This document shows positions 8,245 to 16,032 of a stretch of DNA of 37,078 bases, piece after piece; within the stretch, counting starts at the first letter, position 1; each line of letters begins with the position of its first letter. The notes under the pieces are model-generated. The model made no database searches. It was not told the DNA's origin and saw only the letters and a program-made list of their open reading frames with translations. Location: contig JANQHF010000094.1 of the NCBI GenBank assembly GCA_028282725.1, positions 1 through 37,078 on the forward strand. Direction: 5' to 3'. The position numbers and the translations under genes are program-made. The stretch comes from Saprospiraceae bacterium. GTDB taxonomy: Bacteria; Bacteroidota; Bacteroidia; Chitinophagales; Saprospiraceae.

Positions 8245-9139
8245 ATGCAGGACTAGAAGACGTCACTCTGAATTGTTTGGATGTCTTGCGATAGGCAGAC
8301 GGACTTTGTCCGGTTGCTTCTTTAAATTGCCTGTTGAAATGTGAGAAATTATTGAACCCTGCTTCGTAGCATATGTCCGTGATGCTGATTGGCTGCTCAA
8401 CGAGAAGTTTGCAAGCATAAACGATTCGAAATTCATTCACGAATTGGGTGAATGTCTTGTTGGATATTTTTTTGAAATAGCGGCAAAATGCCGGAACAGT
8501 CATGTTGGACAAAGAAGCTATTTCACTGAGTGGTATTTGCCTTTTGAATTCTTTTTTTACAAAATCATAAATAGTATTGATTCTTTCCTGGTTGACGTCT
8601 GTTGCGTCAAAGACATAACCGTCGGCATTGAGAAGCATATATTCATCAGTCCATGCCAGATCCTGAAGGATGCACAGCAATTCAATGAGCTTGCCATAAT
8701 TGAATAACGTGGCTAGTTTTTCAATCCTGGCACCAATCGAATTTTTGGCATCTCCATAAAAGGAAATACCCACTTTGGCTCGCTGTAACAGATTCCTTAT
8801 ATCCGCCATTTCAATGATATCAAAAAATTGCGATCCAAGAAATTCCATGTTAAAGTGGATGATGGTCTCAGATTCGTTACCTGTCAACCTGTCGGTAAAA
8901 CCACTATGTGGAAGCATCGAACCGACTAGAATCAAATCTCCATCCTGATATAAGGAGAGGTGATTACCAACATGTCGGCTCCCACTTCCTCCTTTCACAT
9001 AGACCAATTCCACTTCCGGATGAAAATGCCAAAACGGACTGCTCGAATTGGAAGAAGGATTCAAATACTGCTTGACCGAAAAGGAACTCCCTATCTCAGG
9101 AGTGATCTTTTCATATGAAGGTTTGCGATTAATGCTCAT
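8243..9139 (-). CDS. AraC-family transcriptional regulator with N-terminal cupin
   Basis: The 298-aa protein has an N-terminal cupin-like sensing half (FWHFHPEVELVYVKGGSG at about 36-53, LILVGSMLPHSGF) and a C-terminal double helix-turn-helix of about 100 residues (IPLSEIASLSNMTVPAFCRYFKK, then ISITDICYEAGFNNFSHFNRQFKEATGQSPSAYRK). Such proteins usually sense small carbon compounds and activate nearby catabolic genes, but no catabolic operon is adjacent, so the effector and targets are unknown. Two symmetric sites 32-71 nt upstream of the start could serve autoregulation. The gene converges with the secreted-protein gene at a shared terminator. Confidence 0.92.
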   Translation of the reverse strand: MSINRKPSYEKITPEIGSSFSVKQYLNPSSNSSSPFWHFHPEVELVYVKGGSGSRHVGNHLSLYQDGDLILVGSMLPHSGFTDRLTGNESETIIHFNMEFLGSQFFDIIEMADIRNLLQRAKVGISFYGDAKNSIGARIEKLATLFNYGKLIELLCILQDLAWTDEYMLLNADGYVFDATDVNQERINTIYDFVKKEFKRQIPLSEIASLSNMTVPAFCRYFKKISNKTFTQFVNEFRIVYACKLLVEQPISITDICYEAGFNNFSHFNRQFKEATGQSPSAYRKTSKQFRVTSSSPA

Positions 9140-9170
9140 GCAGTTGGATCATTTTGTTTCAAATAACGAC

Positions 9171-9210
9171 AATCAATCATATTATTGATTATACTAATTT
9201 GATCAAATTA
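9171..9210. promoter_or_regulatory. Two adjacent symmetric operator-like sites upstream of the AraC-type gene
   Basis: AATCAAT-6 nt-ATTGATT (9171-9190) is a perfect inverted repeat. TAATTTGATCAAATTA (9195-9210) is a perfect 16-bp palindrome. Their centres lie 22 bp apart, about two helical turns, so two dimers would sit on the same face of DNA. They lie 32-71 nt upstream of the start codon on the minus strand, where promoter and operator are expected. Confidence 0.5.
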
Positions 9211-9332
9211 TATACAAAATTAACCTTAATACAACCATTTTGTTAAACTGTGAGTTAAGATACTGGTAAACCATAGAAGGTATGCCCTTATTGTAGCCAG
9301 GATCAGGTGTTGTCCTGCCTGGGAAAGACAGA

Positions 9333-9941
9333 TCAGTGCATTCGATCACCCTGCGGTTCCATCTCGCTGAGCATCCCGGCTTCATATGCAAGGTATTCCT
9401 GCCATCGAGACTGAGTTTTTGCCTCACCACAATAGTGTTTCGCCAGTCCCAGGAACATTTTATAATGCCCGGCTTCAGAAATCATGAATTGGTAATAGAA
9501 TTTTTTGAGATCATCATCCGAAACATGGAGGGAGAGTAATCTAAATCGTTCACAGCTCCTTGCTTCGATGAGGGCACAAGTGAGCAATTTTTCCAAAAGC
9601 CTGTCCTCCTTGCTTCCTCCTTTTTTCTGAAAATCCATTAGTCCTTTCACGTAAAGATCTTTCCGTTGATAGCCTAACTTCAGGTTGCGCTTTTTCAGTT
9701 CCTGGACAACCAGTCTGAAGTGACCCCATTCTTCGGTTACCACCGGTGCAACTTCATCGACCAGTTTTTCATGATCGGGATATTGCTGGATCAGGGAAAT
9801 ACATGAAGTCGCCGCTTTCTGCTCGCAATAAGCATGATCCGTGAGAATTTCTTCGAGACTTTTTTCCGCCAGATCAACCCATCTCGGGTCTGTTGGAAGA
9901 TTGAGTCCTAATTTGGTTTTTGTAAAGTTTGGTTCAGACAT
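9333..9941 (-). CDS. miaE: tRNA 2-methylthio-N6-isopentenyl adenosine-37 hydroxylase (MiaE family)
   Basis: A 202-aa ferritin-like non-haem diiron protein. Its family hydroxylates the isopentenyl group of ms2i6A37 in tRNAs reading UNN codons. Diiron ligand motifs are visible in order: a helix with DHAYCEQKAA, EEWGHFRLV (ExxH), LIEARSCERF, and SEAGHYKMF (ExxH), matching the MiaE pattern. No signal peptide. The gene overlaps the end of the upstream secreted-protein gene by 34 nt, so the two are likely co-transcribed, though their functions look unrelated. TrmD, another position-37 modification enzyme, is encoded about 3 kb away. Confidence 0.92.
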   Translation of the reverse strand: MSEPNFTKTKLGLNLPTDPRWVDLAEKSLEEILTDHAYCEQKAATSCISLIQQYPDHEKLVDEVAPVVTEEWGHFRLVVQELKKRNLKLGYQRKDLYVKGLMDFQKKGGSKEDRLLEKLLTCALIEARSCERFRLLSLHVSDDDLKKFYYQFMISEAGHYKMFLGLAKHYCGEAKTQSRWQEYLAYEAGMLSEMEPQGDRMH

Positions 9942-10495
9942 TGAAGCTGATTCGTAAAGAAATCTACCTCATAGATAGCATATTCCTCGTAACCTGAAGA
10001 CCATTGGATTCCAATTTTGTCAACGAGATTTTTCGAAAGAGACTTAGCGACCCTGCCTGTAACGCTGTAGGCGACGGGATATACATATGCTTTACCCTTA
10101 TTACTGAGGACACCCTTTGACCCTGCTATGCATTTGAGTTCGACGTCCTTACCATTCAAAAATGTGATTTTCAGGATAAAATCACGTTCAATAGTGCCGT
10201 AGCGCTCCTGGGCAAGCAGGCTATTCAATTGTATGTTCAGGTTCAGTGATTTCTCATTGTCGATCTGGACAAATTGTCCTCTGCAATTCATCAGGTTGTC
10301 TTGTTGCAGATCATTCTTTAATTCAGGTGGCGAAAAGTTAAAGAGATGACCGGGGGCAATCTCTGTTTTGAAAGATTTGGTTTGCAAGTCAATCCCATGA
10401 TGCAGGATGTTGCATTCTTGCGAAAAGATCCAGCCCATTGTTCCCCAACAGAAAACAACGGTCAAGAATGTTCGTACGATCGTGAATTCCATCAT
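9908..10495 (-). CDS. Secreted protein of unknown function
   Basis: From the ATG at 10495 (a second ATG follows at 10492) the product is 195 aa with a signal peptide (MMEFTIVRTF, hydrophobic core, WIFSQ then ECNILHHG). The frame is open upstream to 10636, but that would add about 47 residues before the signal peptide and run into the divergent dipeptidase gene, so it is rejected. The mature part is mixed alpha/beta with three Cys (in ECN, MNCRG, LKCIAG) and a late fourth (QLQCLNQ). No domain is recognised. It runs 34 nt into the MiaE gene. A Bacteroidota-specific periplasmic or lipid-binding role is only a guess. Confidence 0.7.
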   Translation of the reverse strand: MMEFTIVRTFLTVVFCWGTMGWIFSQECNILHHGIDLQTKSFKTEIAPGHLFNFSPPELKNDLQQDNLMNCRGQFVQIDNEKSLNLNIQLNSLLAQERYGTIERDFILKITFLNGKDVELKCIAGSKGVLSNKGKAYVYPVAYSVTGRVAKSLSKNLVDKIGIQWSSGYEEYAIYEVDFFTNQLQCLNQTLQKPN

Positions 10496-10512
10496 TGAAT
10501 TTAAACTTATCT

Positions 10513-10520
10513 TACTTTTG
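10513..10520 (+). promoter_or_regulatory. -7 promoter element upstream of the M20 dipeptidase
   Basis: TACTTTTG matches TAnnTTTG and is followed by CGCC, as at ndk and rpsO. It lies 83 nt before the ATG at 10604. A TTG occurs at 10495-10497, somewhat closer than the usual -33 spacing. Confidence 0.5.
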
Positions 10521-10603
10521 CGCCGAATTGTCAATACAATAATATTACTCTTTTTTATATATATAAGCCGTTGACAACAGATAATTTGAAATATAGGAAC
10601 AAC

Positions 10604-12010
10604 ATGGTACAAACACAACAATATATTGCGGATCACAAGGATAGATTTCTTTCCGAATTAATTGAATTACTCAGGATCCCATCTATCAGTGCGGATAGCC
10701 GCCACAAAGAAGATATGGTGCGTACTGCAGAACACATTATGGCGGATATGTTGAAAATTGGCTTGGACCACGTCACCAAATTTGAAACGGCCGGGCACCC
10801 CATCGTATTCGCCGAAAAGATCATTGATAAAAATAAGCCAACCATTTTGGTCTATGGGCATTATGACGTCCAACCACCTGATCCCCTGGATTTGTGGGAA
10901 TCTCCACCTTTTGAGCCGGTCATTAAGGAAACAAAAATCCATCCTAAAGGTGCCATCTTTGCACGAGGAGCCTGTGATGATAAAGGACAACTATTCATGC
11001 ATTTGAAAGCGGTGGAAGCCATGTTGGCTAATCATGAACTTCCCTGCAATGTTAAGTTTCTTTTGGAAGGGGAAGAGGAAGTGGGTTCGGACAACCTCGG
11101 AGACTTTTGCAACGCTCACAAGGAAAGACTTCAATGTGATGTAGTCCTGGTATCTGATACCTCCATATTGGCGAACGATGTACCTTCTGTGACTGTAGGT
11201 CTGCGCGGATTATCATATGTGGAAGTCGAGGTCACGGGGGCCAATAAAGATTTGCACTCTGGCGTTTACGGTGGTGCCGTGGCAAATCCGATCAACGTAT
11301 TATGTACATTGATCAGTGAGATGAAAGATGATCAGGGACGCATTACCATACCCGGTTTCTATGATGACGTTGAAGTGCTGGATCAGGATGTTCGGGACGA
11401 AATGAATAAGGCACCTTTTAGTCTGAATGAATACAAATCAGCCCTGGATATAGATGATGTGATGGGAGAGGAAGGTTATACCACTCTGGAGCGCACATCG
11501 ATCAGGCCAACTCTTGATGTGAATGGTATTTGGGGAGGATATATTGGAGAGGGAGCAAAGACTGTATTGCCATCAAAGGCGTTTGCCAAGATCAGTATGC
11601 GTCTTGTTCCCCATCAGAATTCCGATACGATCACCGCATTGTTCAAGCAATATTTCGAAGAAAAGGCCCCCGAATCAGTAAGGGTCAAGGTGACTCCTCA
11701 CCACGGTGGAGCACCAGCCGTCACACCTACGGATACACCGGAGTACAAGGCGGCGTATTTGGCTATGAAGGAAACTTTTGACAAGGACCCGATTCCTGTC
11801 CGCAGTGGAGGAAGTATTCCGATCGTTGCATTATTCGAAGAAGTCCTTGGCGTAAAGACTGTCTTGATGGGTTTTGGCCTGGACAGTGATGACATTCATT
11901 CTCCTAATGAACATTTTGGATTGTTCAATTTCTTTAAGGGAATTGAGACCATCCCATATTATTATCAGAATTATACGGAGTTGAAAGTCTCCGGAGAAAA
12001 TGGACATTGA
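10604..12010 (+). CDS. M20-family metallopeptidase, dipeptidase (CNDP-like)
   Basis: The 468-aa cytoplasmic protein lacks a signal peptide. M20 zinc ligands and catalytic residues are visible: GHYDVQPPDP (His86, Asp88), RGACDDKGQ (121-129, bridging Asp), EGEEEVGS (155-162, catalytic Glu), a substrate-binding region with LHSGVYGG, and a C-terminal DIHSPNEHF with the last His. Members hydrolyse di- and tripeptides, including carnosine-like and Cys-Gly substrates. ATG 10604 is preferred over a TTG at 10571 because a GGAAC ribosome-binding-like stretch precedes it and it removes a non-conserved extension. The 3' end overlaps the next gene by 11 nt. Confidence 0.92.
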   Translation: MVQTQQYIADHKDRFLSELIELLRIPSISADSRHKEDMVRTAEHIMADMLKIGLDHVTKFETAGHPIVFAEKIIDKNKPTILVYGHYDVQPPDPLDLWESPPFEPVIKETKIHPKGAIFARGACDDKGQLFMHLKAVEAMLANHELPCNVKFLLEGEEEVGSDNLGDFCNAHKERLQCDVVLVSDTSILANDVPSVTVGLRGLSYVEVEVTGANKDLHSGVYGGAVANPINVLCTLISEMKDDQGRITIPGFYDDVEVLDQDVRDEMNKAPFSLNEYKSALDIDDVMGEEGYTTLERTSIRPTLDVNGIWGGYIGEGAKTVLPSKAFAKISMRLVPHQNSDTITALFKQYFEEKAPESVRVKVTPHHGGAPAVTPTDTPEYKAAYLAMKETFDKDPIPVRSGGSIPIVALFEEVLGVKTVLMGFGLDSDDIHSPNEHFGLFNFFKGIETIPYYYQNYTELKVSGENGH

Positions 12011-12467
12011 GATGTACAGGACCAAGGATGGAGAATTGGTGCTGACCCTTACCCGGTCTGATGGAACCACGACATGGAGTAAGATTCCTCCGGGATTGGA
12101 ATATCACGACCTGGCTCATTACGCCGTAGAGTCCGTACTTCATTTAAAGAACAGCTTTTACGGGATGATTGAGACCGGGGTGGAAATCAGTGATTTTGAG
12201 GATAAAGACAAAACGCCGGAATTGCTCCCAGAAGCCCTGGTAACAGAACATTTGGTTAATCTTTTACAGACTGAAGTGATGAACCAGGGAAGTAAACTGG
12301 ACCTTATTACTATGCTCAGCGAAATTTTAGAAGAGAATGAACTCCCATTTCCGGATTCTTTGAACGATGAAAGCCTTGGAAATATCAGGAGGGTGTTTGC
12401 TGCTCACTGTGCGGAAGTCAGTAGCATTCGTCCGGGAGAAAAGATGGTTTGTTCTATTGAACTATGA
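12000..12467 (+). CDS. Conserved-looking hypothetical cytoplasmic protein with HDLAHYAVE motif
   Basis: The 155-aa protein has no signal or membrane segment. The N-terminal 30 residues look like a small beta sheet (YRTKDGELVLTLTRSDGTTTWSKIP), followed by LEYHDLAHYAVESVL, whose His/Asp/His/Glu spacing could bind metal, then helices. The C-terminal half is acidic and helical. It overlaps the dipeptidase by 11 nt, so it is translationally coupled and probably works with or is regulated with it. I do not recognise the family. An alternative start at 12012 would drop four residues. Confidence 0.75.
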   Translation: MDIEMYRTKDGELVLTLTRSDGTTTWSKIPPGLEYHDLAHYAVESVLHLKNSFYGMIETGVEISDFEDKDKTPELLPEALVTEHLVNLLQTEVMNQGSKLDLITMLSEILEENELPFPDSLNDESLGNIRRVFAAHCAEVSSIRPGEKMVCSIEL

Positions 12468-12597
12468 TTGACCTTGCTCTTCGCGACGGGGCATTCGCCC
12501 TTAACTGCTCTACCTCTGATCTCGTCAAAGGCGTGTTGAGTTCAGACCCTAAGCATTCCGAAAATTTATCTTTACGATAATATTGTAAGATACCACT

Positions 12598-13284
12598 ATG
12601 CATTTTGATATAATTTCATGCCAGCCGGGATTACTCGAAAGCCCTTTTGAACACAGCATTATGAAGAGGGCGATAAAGAAGGAGTTGGTATCTATAGATG
12701 TGCATGATTTAAGGGCCTATGGTAAGGGAAAGCATCGTCAATTGGATGATTACCAGTACGGTGGCGGATCTGGTATGGTAATGATGGTGGAACCTCTGTC
12801 CGGGTGCATTGAAGATCTTAAGAGCAATCGCACTTACGATGAAATCATTTACCTCACCCCGGATGGAAGACCATTGAACCAATCACTCGTTAATCAACTC
12901 TCGTTGAAAAAAAACCTCTTGCTCATTGCAGGTCATTACAAGGGTATAGATGAGCGCATACGCGAACAATACATAACGATGGATATCTCCATCGGGGACT
13001 ATGTGCTTTCCGGAGGAGAGCTCCCGGCGGCGGTTTTGGTCGATGGAATTACCCGTATCTTACCCGGGGTGCTCAACGATGCCACGTCGGCACTTTCAGA
13101 TTCTTTTCAGGATAATCTGTTGTCCCCGCCTGTCTATACAAGGCCCGCAGAATTTAAAGGATGGAAGGTTCCCGAGATCCTGTTAAGTGGAAATGATCGT
13201 GCTATAGCCAAGTGGAGACAGGAACAAGCATTGAGCCGAACCCAAGAACGAAGACCGGATCTTCTGGATCATATGGATTCATGA
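12598..13284 (+). CDS. trmD: tRNA (guanine-37-N1)-methyltransferase
   Basis: Methylates G37 next to the anticodon, using S-adenosylmethionine bound in a trefoil knot, and prevents +1 frameshifting. The 228-aa protein contains the TrmD signatures YGGGSGMVM (55-63), LIAGHYKGIDERI, ISIGDYVLSGGELPA (knot) and SPPVYTRPAEFKGWKVPEILLSG. The length is normal and the start ATG is unambiguous. TATCTTTA at 12567-12574 is one base from the -7 consensus, so the gene may have its own promoter. It converges with rtcB, with 21 nt between the two stop codons. Unlike many bacteria, it is not beside rpsP, rimM or rplS. Confidence 0.97.
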   Translation: MHFDIISCQPGLLESPFEHSIMKRAIKKELVSIDVHDLRAYGKGKHRQLDDYQYGGGSGMVMMVEPLSGCIEDLKSNRTYDEIIYLTPDGRPLNQSLVNQLSLKKNLLLIAGHYKGIDERIREQYITMDISIGDYVLSGGELPAAVLVDGITRILPGVLNDATSALSDSFQDNLLSPPVYTRPAEFKGWKVPEILLSGNDRAIAKWRQEQALSRTQERRPDLLDHMDS

Positions 13285-13305
13285 CGGATGCTCATTCTAA
13301 CAAGA

Positions 13306-14748
13306 TCAGCCTTTGATCACTGCCTTTGGCTTTAGCTTGGCAACTTTTAAAGCAATTCCTGCCCGGTGTACGGTTTCTACAACGAGATTGACGTCTTTAT
13401 ATGCCACAGGTGCTTCTTCAGCAATCCCTTTAAATGAACCTGCTGTGACAAATATTCCCTGTTTCTTCAATTGTTCCTGAAGACCTGGCGCATTTACCTG
13501 TCGTTTTGCAGCTCTGCGGGACATTCGTCTTCCGGCACCATGACAGGACGAACCAAAGGTCAATTCCAGGCTTTTATTAGTTCCTACCAACACATAAGAT
13601 TCAGTACCCATACTCCCTGGTATTAAAACAGGTTGACCAATATGTCTGAAGGCCCGCGGCAGTTCTTCAAAATCAGCACCGAAAGCTCGTGTAGCACCTT
13701 TGCGGTGCACGATGACCTTTTCCATTTTTCCATTGAAAGTATACTCCTCGATTTTCGCAATATTATGGGCTACATCATACAAAAGTTTTGGACAGTCAGA
13801 GTAACTGCCAAACACATTTTCCCAGGCCTTACAAACTTCCCATGATATGACTTGTCTGTTACACCAGGCAAAATTGGCGGCTGCACACATGGCTTTGAAG
13901 TACTGTTGTCCTTCCTCAGAACTGAAAGGGACACATGCCAGCTCCCTGTCAGGAGGTTTGTATTCATATTTGGGCATTGCATTGACCATTAATCGAATAT
14001 AGTCAGTAGCTACCTGGTGTCCCAGCCCTCTGGATCCGGTATGAATCAGCACTGCTAAATTGCCCTTTTGTAATCCAAATGCCCCGGCAGCTTCTTCGTG
14101 AAAAATTTGATCGACTACATCGATTTCCACAAAATGATTGCCAGCACCAATGGTGCCCAACTGATCAAGCCCTCTCTGTTTGGCCTTGTCAGATACTGTG
14201 GCCGGATCTGCCTCCTTCAGACACCCGTGATTTTCTATATGTTCAAGGTCTTCGAGAGAGCCCATACCTTTGTCGACTGCCCATTCTGCTCCTTTTATGA
14301 GCACATCTTCCATTGCCTTCCTATTGAGTTGAATCATGCCTCCTTTACCCACTCCGGAGGGGATTTGTTTGTATAACTCTTTGGAGAGATCTTCCATTCG
14401 ATCCGCTACATCCTCATATCTCATTTTGGAAACCATTAACCGGACACCGCAATTGATATCATAACCGATTCCCCCGGGAGAGATTACCCCGTCGGGATAT
14501 TGGGTAGCTGCCACGCCTCCAATTGGAAATCCATAGCCTTCGTGCGCATCTGGCATGACCATGCTGGCCTTCATGATTCCAGGAAGTGTTGCTACATTGA
14601 CCAATTGATCTAATGACCGGTCACTGGAAATAGCATCAATCAAACCTTCCAGGGCATAGACCCTGGCCGGTACGTGCATATTTGCGTTGTAACTACGGGG
14701 AATTTCCCAGAGGTAGTCTTCGATCTTTTGTAAATGCTGCTTTTTCAT
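13306..14748 (-). CDS. rtcB: RtcB RNA ligase (2',3'-cyclic phosphate/3'-phosphate to 5'-OH)
   Basis: Joins RNA ends with 2',3'-cyclic phosphate or 3'-phosphate to 5'-OH ends using GTP and Mn2+. It acts in RNA repair or tRNA and rRNA healing. The 480-aa protein has PDAHEGYGFPIGG, YDINCGVR (metal Cys), GAGNHFVEID, HTGSRGLGHQ, and SSCHGAGRRMSR, where His403 corresponds to the guanylylated histidine. The start at 14748 is chosen over a frame extension to 14787 that would lie inside the archease gene. It sits 8 nt downstream of archease in one transcript. Confidence 0.96.
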   Translation of the reverse strand: MKKQHLQKIEDYLWEIPRSYNANMHVPARVYALEGLIDAISSDRSLDQLVNVATLPGIMKASMVMPDAHEGYGFPIGGVAATQYPDGVISPGGIGYDINCGVRLMVSKMRYEDVADRMEDLSKELYKQIPSGVGKGGMIQLNRKAMEDVLIKGAEWAVDKGMGSLEDLEHIENHGCLKEADPATVSDKAKQRGLDQLGTIGAGNHFVEIDVVDQIFHEEAAGAFGLQKGNLAVLIHTGSRGLGHQVATDYIRLMVNAMPKYEYKPPDRELACVPFSSEEGQQYFKAMCAAANFAWCNRQVISWEVCKAWENVFGSYSDCPKLLYDVAHNIAKIEEYTFNGKMEKVIVHRKGATRAFGADFEELPRAFRHIGQPVLIPGSMGTESYVLVGTNKSLELTFGSSCHGAGRRMSRRAAKRQVNAPGLQEQLKKQGIFVTAGSFKGIAEEAPVAYKDVNLVVETVHRAGIALKVAKLKPKAVIKG

Positions 14749-14756
14749 GGTTCTTT

Positions 14757-15173
14757 TTATATGTCTACGATGACGATAGTCTCCCAATTACCGGTTTCAT
14801 TTTTTTGCACGTTGGCTTCGTGATAAGTCACTGCTTTTACGTCCTCCTCAAAGCCATCTACAAGAGCTCCGGATACGATGGCATTGATTTGCGTTTCGCT
14901 CATTTTCTCTATATGTACATAACAGAAAATAGCCTTTTCCGTATAAGCCAAGGTCAACAATTCGGATAGAAAATCAATTAATAGTGTTGTTCGGTCCATA
15001 GAGATTATGTGCAACGATCGCCCTATGGTAAGCGTTTTTCCGTCATTACAGAATCCTGGATACAGCATTTCAGACAGAGCCTCCGCACTTGCGCAAAACA
15101 GTTGTTCAAGTGAGTCCGCTTCCAGGCGTATGCGGACGTCGGCAATATGTGGAAGAAATTCTATTTTTTTCAA
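14757..15173 (-). CDS. Archease, RtcB activator
   Basis: A 138-aa archease: small acidic protein that speeds RtcB guanylylation and lets it use other nucleotides. The N terminus IEFLPHIADVRIRLEA is the family signature (His-x-x-Asp metal site). DVKAVTYHEA and the C-terminal IVIVDI complete the pattern. It lies directly upstream of rtcB with an 8-nt gap, so the enzyme and its activator are made together. The presence of archease supports a multiple-turnover RtcB here. Confidence 0.95.
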   Translation of the reverse strand: MKKIEFLPHIADVRIRLEADSLEQLFCASAEALSEMLYPGFCNDGKTLTIGRSLHIISMDRTTLLIDFLSELLTLAYTEKAIFCYVHIEKMSETQINAIVSGALVDGFEEDVKAVTYHEANVQKNETGNWETIVIVDI

Positions 15174-15353
15174 TGTTCAAGGATTCAATGACCAGATCAA
15201 TTCTCAATGAAAGTCACTTGAGGTTAGCTGCACAAATTTTCAATGTACATCGAATTCGAACACAAATGAATGAGCAATATCATTTACAGCACGTAAGATA
15301 GATCATCGAATGACTCCTTTAATTTGGTCTTTTTTGTCATTCAATTCGGGATT

Positions 15354-15989
15354 ATGTTACAAGTAGAACAATATAATGCCCATGCCGTAGAATACGAAAA
15401 GTGGTATGAAGAGCATGCACACGTCTATCAATCAGAATTATCGGCGATCAAGATGCAACTCCTAAAATTGGGCCCAAACATCCATGGTATTGAAGTAGGC
15501 ATGGGATCGGGTAGATTCGCTCAGCCTCTGGGGATAAAAGAAGGGATTGAACCGGCCGAAGAACTCAGGATCATTGCTGCCAAACGAGGTATCGAGGTGA
15601 TGGATGCCGTTGCTGAAAACCTGCCTTATCGCGACATTCATTTTGACTTTGTCTTATTTGTTACTTTATTGGCCCTCGACAACATAAAGCTGGCATTGTC
15701 AGAGGCCTATCGTGTACTGAAAAAAGGTGGATCTATCGTCATCGGATTTATTGAGAAGGATAGCAAGATTGGCAAGCTATATCATGCAAGGAGAGAACGA
15801 AGTGATTTTTATCGGCATGCAACCTTTTATTCTGCAGAAAAGGTGGACAAACTTCTGAAACAGGCAGGATTTAAGAATATGAACTATATCCAGACACTTT
15901 TTGGTGACCTTGAGGACATTGATGAACTTCAATCTCCTAAAGATGGATATGGCGAGGGATCATTCGTTGTGGTCATAGCGCAAAAATGA
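15354..15989 (+). CDS. Class I SAM-dependent methyltransferase (Methyltransf_11 type)
   Basis: From ATG 15354 the product is 211 aa. Motif I HGIEVGMGSGRFAQPLG binds S-adenosylmethionine. Later motifs AVAENLPYRDIHFDFVLFV and SEAYRVLKKGGSIVIGF match the UbiE/COQ5-type fold. The N terminus (NAHAVEYEKWYEEH) is typical of small-molecule methyltransferases in this group. The substrate is unknown. A TTG 30 nt upstream gives a 10-residue extension but lacks support. It is divergent from archease across about 180 nt and is followed 43 nt later by the eRF1-like gene. Confidence 0.88.
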   Translation: MLQVEQYNAHAVEYEKWYEEHAHVYQSELSAIKMQLLKLGPNIHGIEVGMGSGRFAQPLGIKEGIEPAEELRIIAAKRGIEVMDAVAENLPYRDIHFDFVLFVTLLALDNIKLALSEAYRVLKKGGSIVIGFIEKDSKIGKLYHARRERSDFYRHATFYSAEKVDKLLKQAGFKNMNYIQTLFGDLEDIDELQSPKDGYGEGSFVVVIAQK

Positions 15990-16032
15990 AAACTATAATT
16001 GGAATTGTATTCTATCGAGCAAATCAAAAATT

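Noticed and set aside
10496-10636. Upstream extension of the secreted protein gene on the minus strand
   Set aside because: It would place about 47 non-signal residues before a clear signal peptide and overlap the divergent dipeptidase gene and its promoter.
12464-12580. 38-codon frame overlapping the end of the 155-aa gene (ATGA)
   Set aside because: Too short and without recognisable sequence. The overlap alone is weak evidence, and the region may be the trmD leader.
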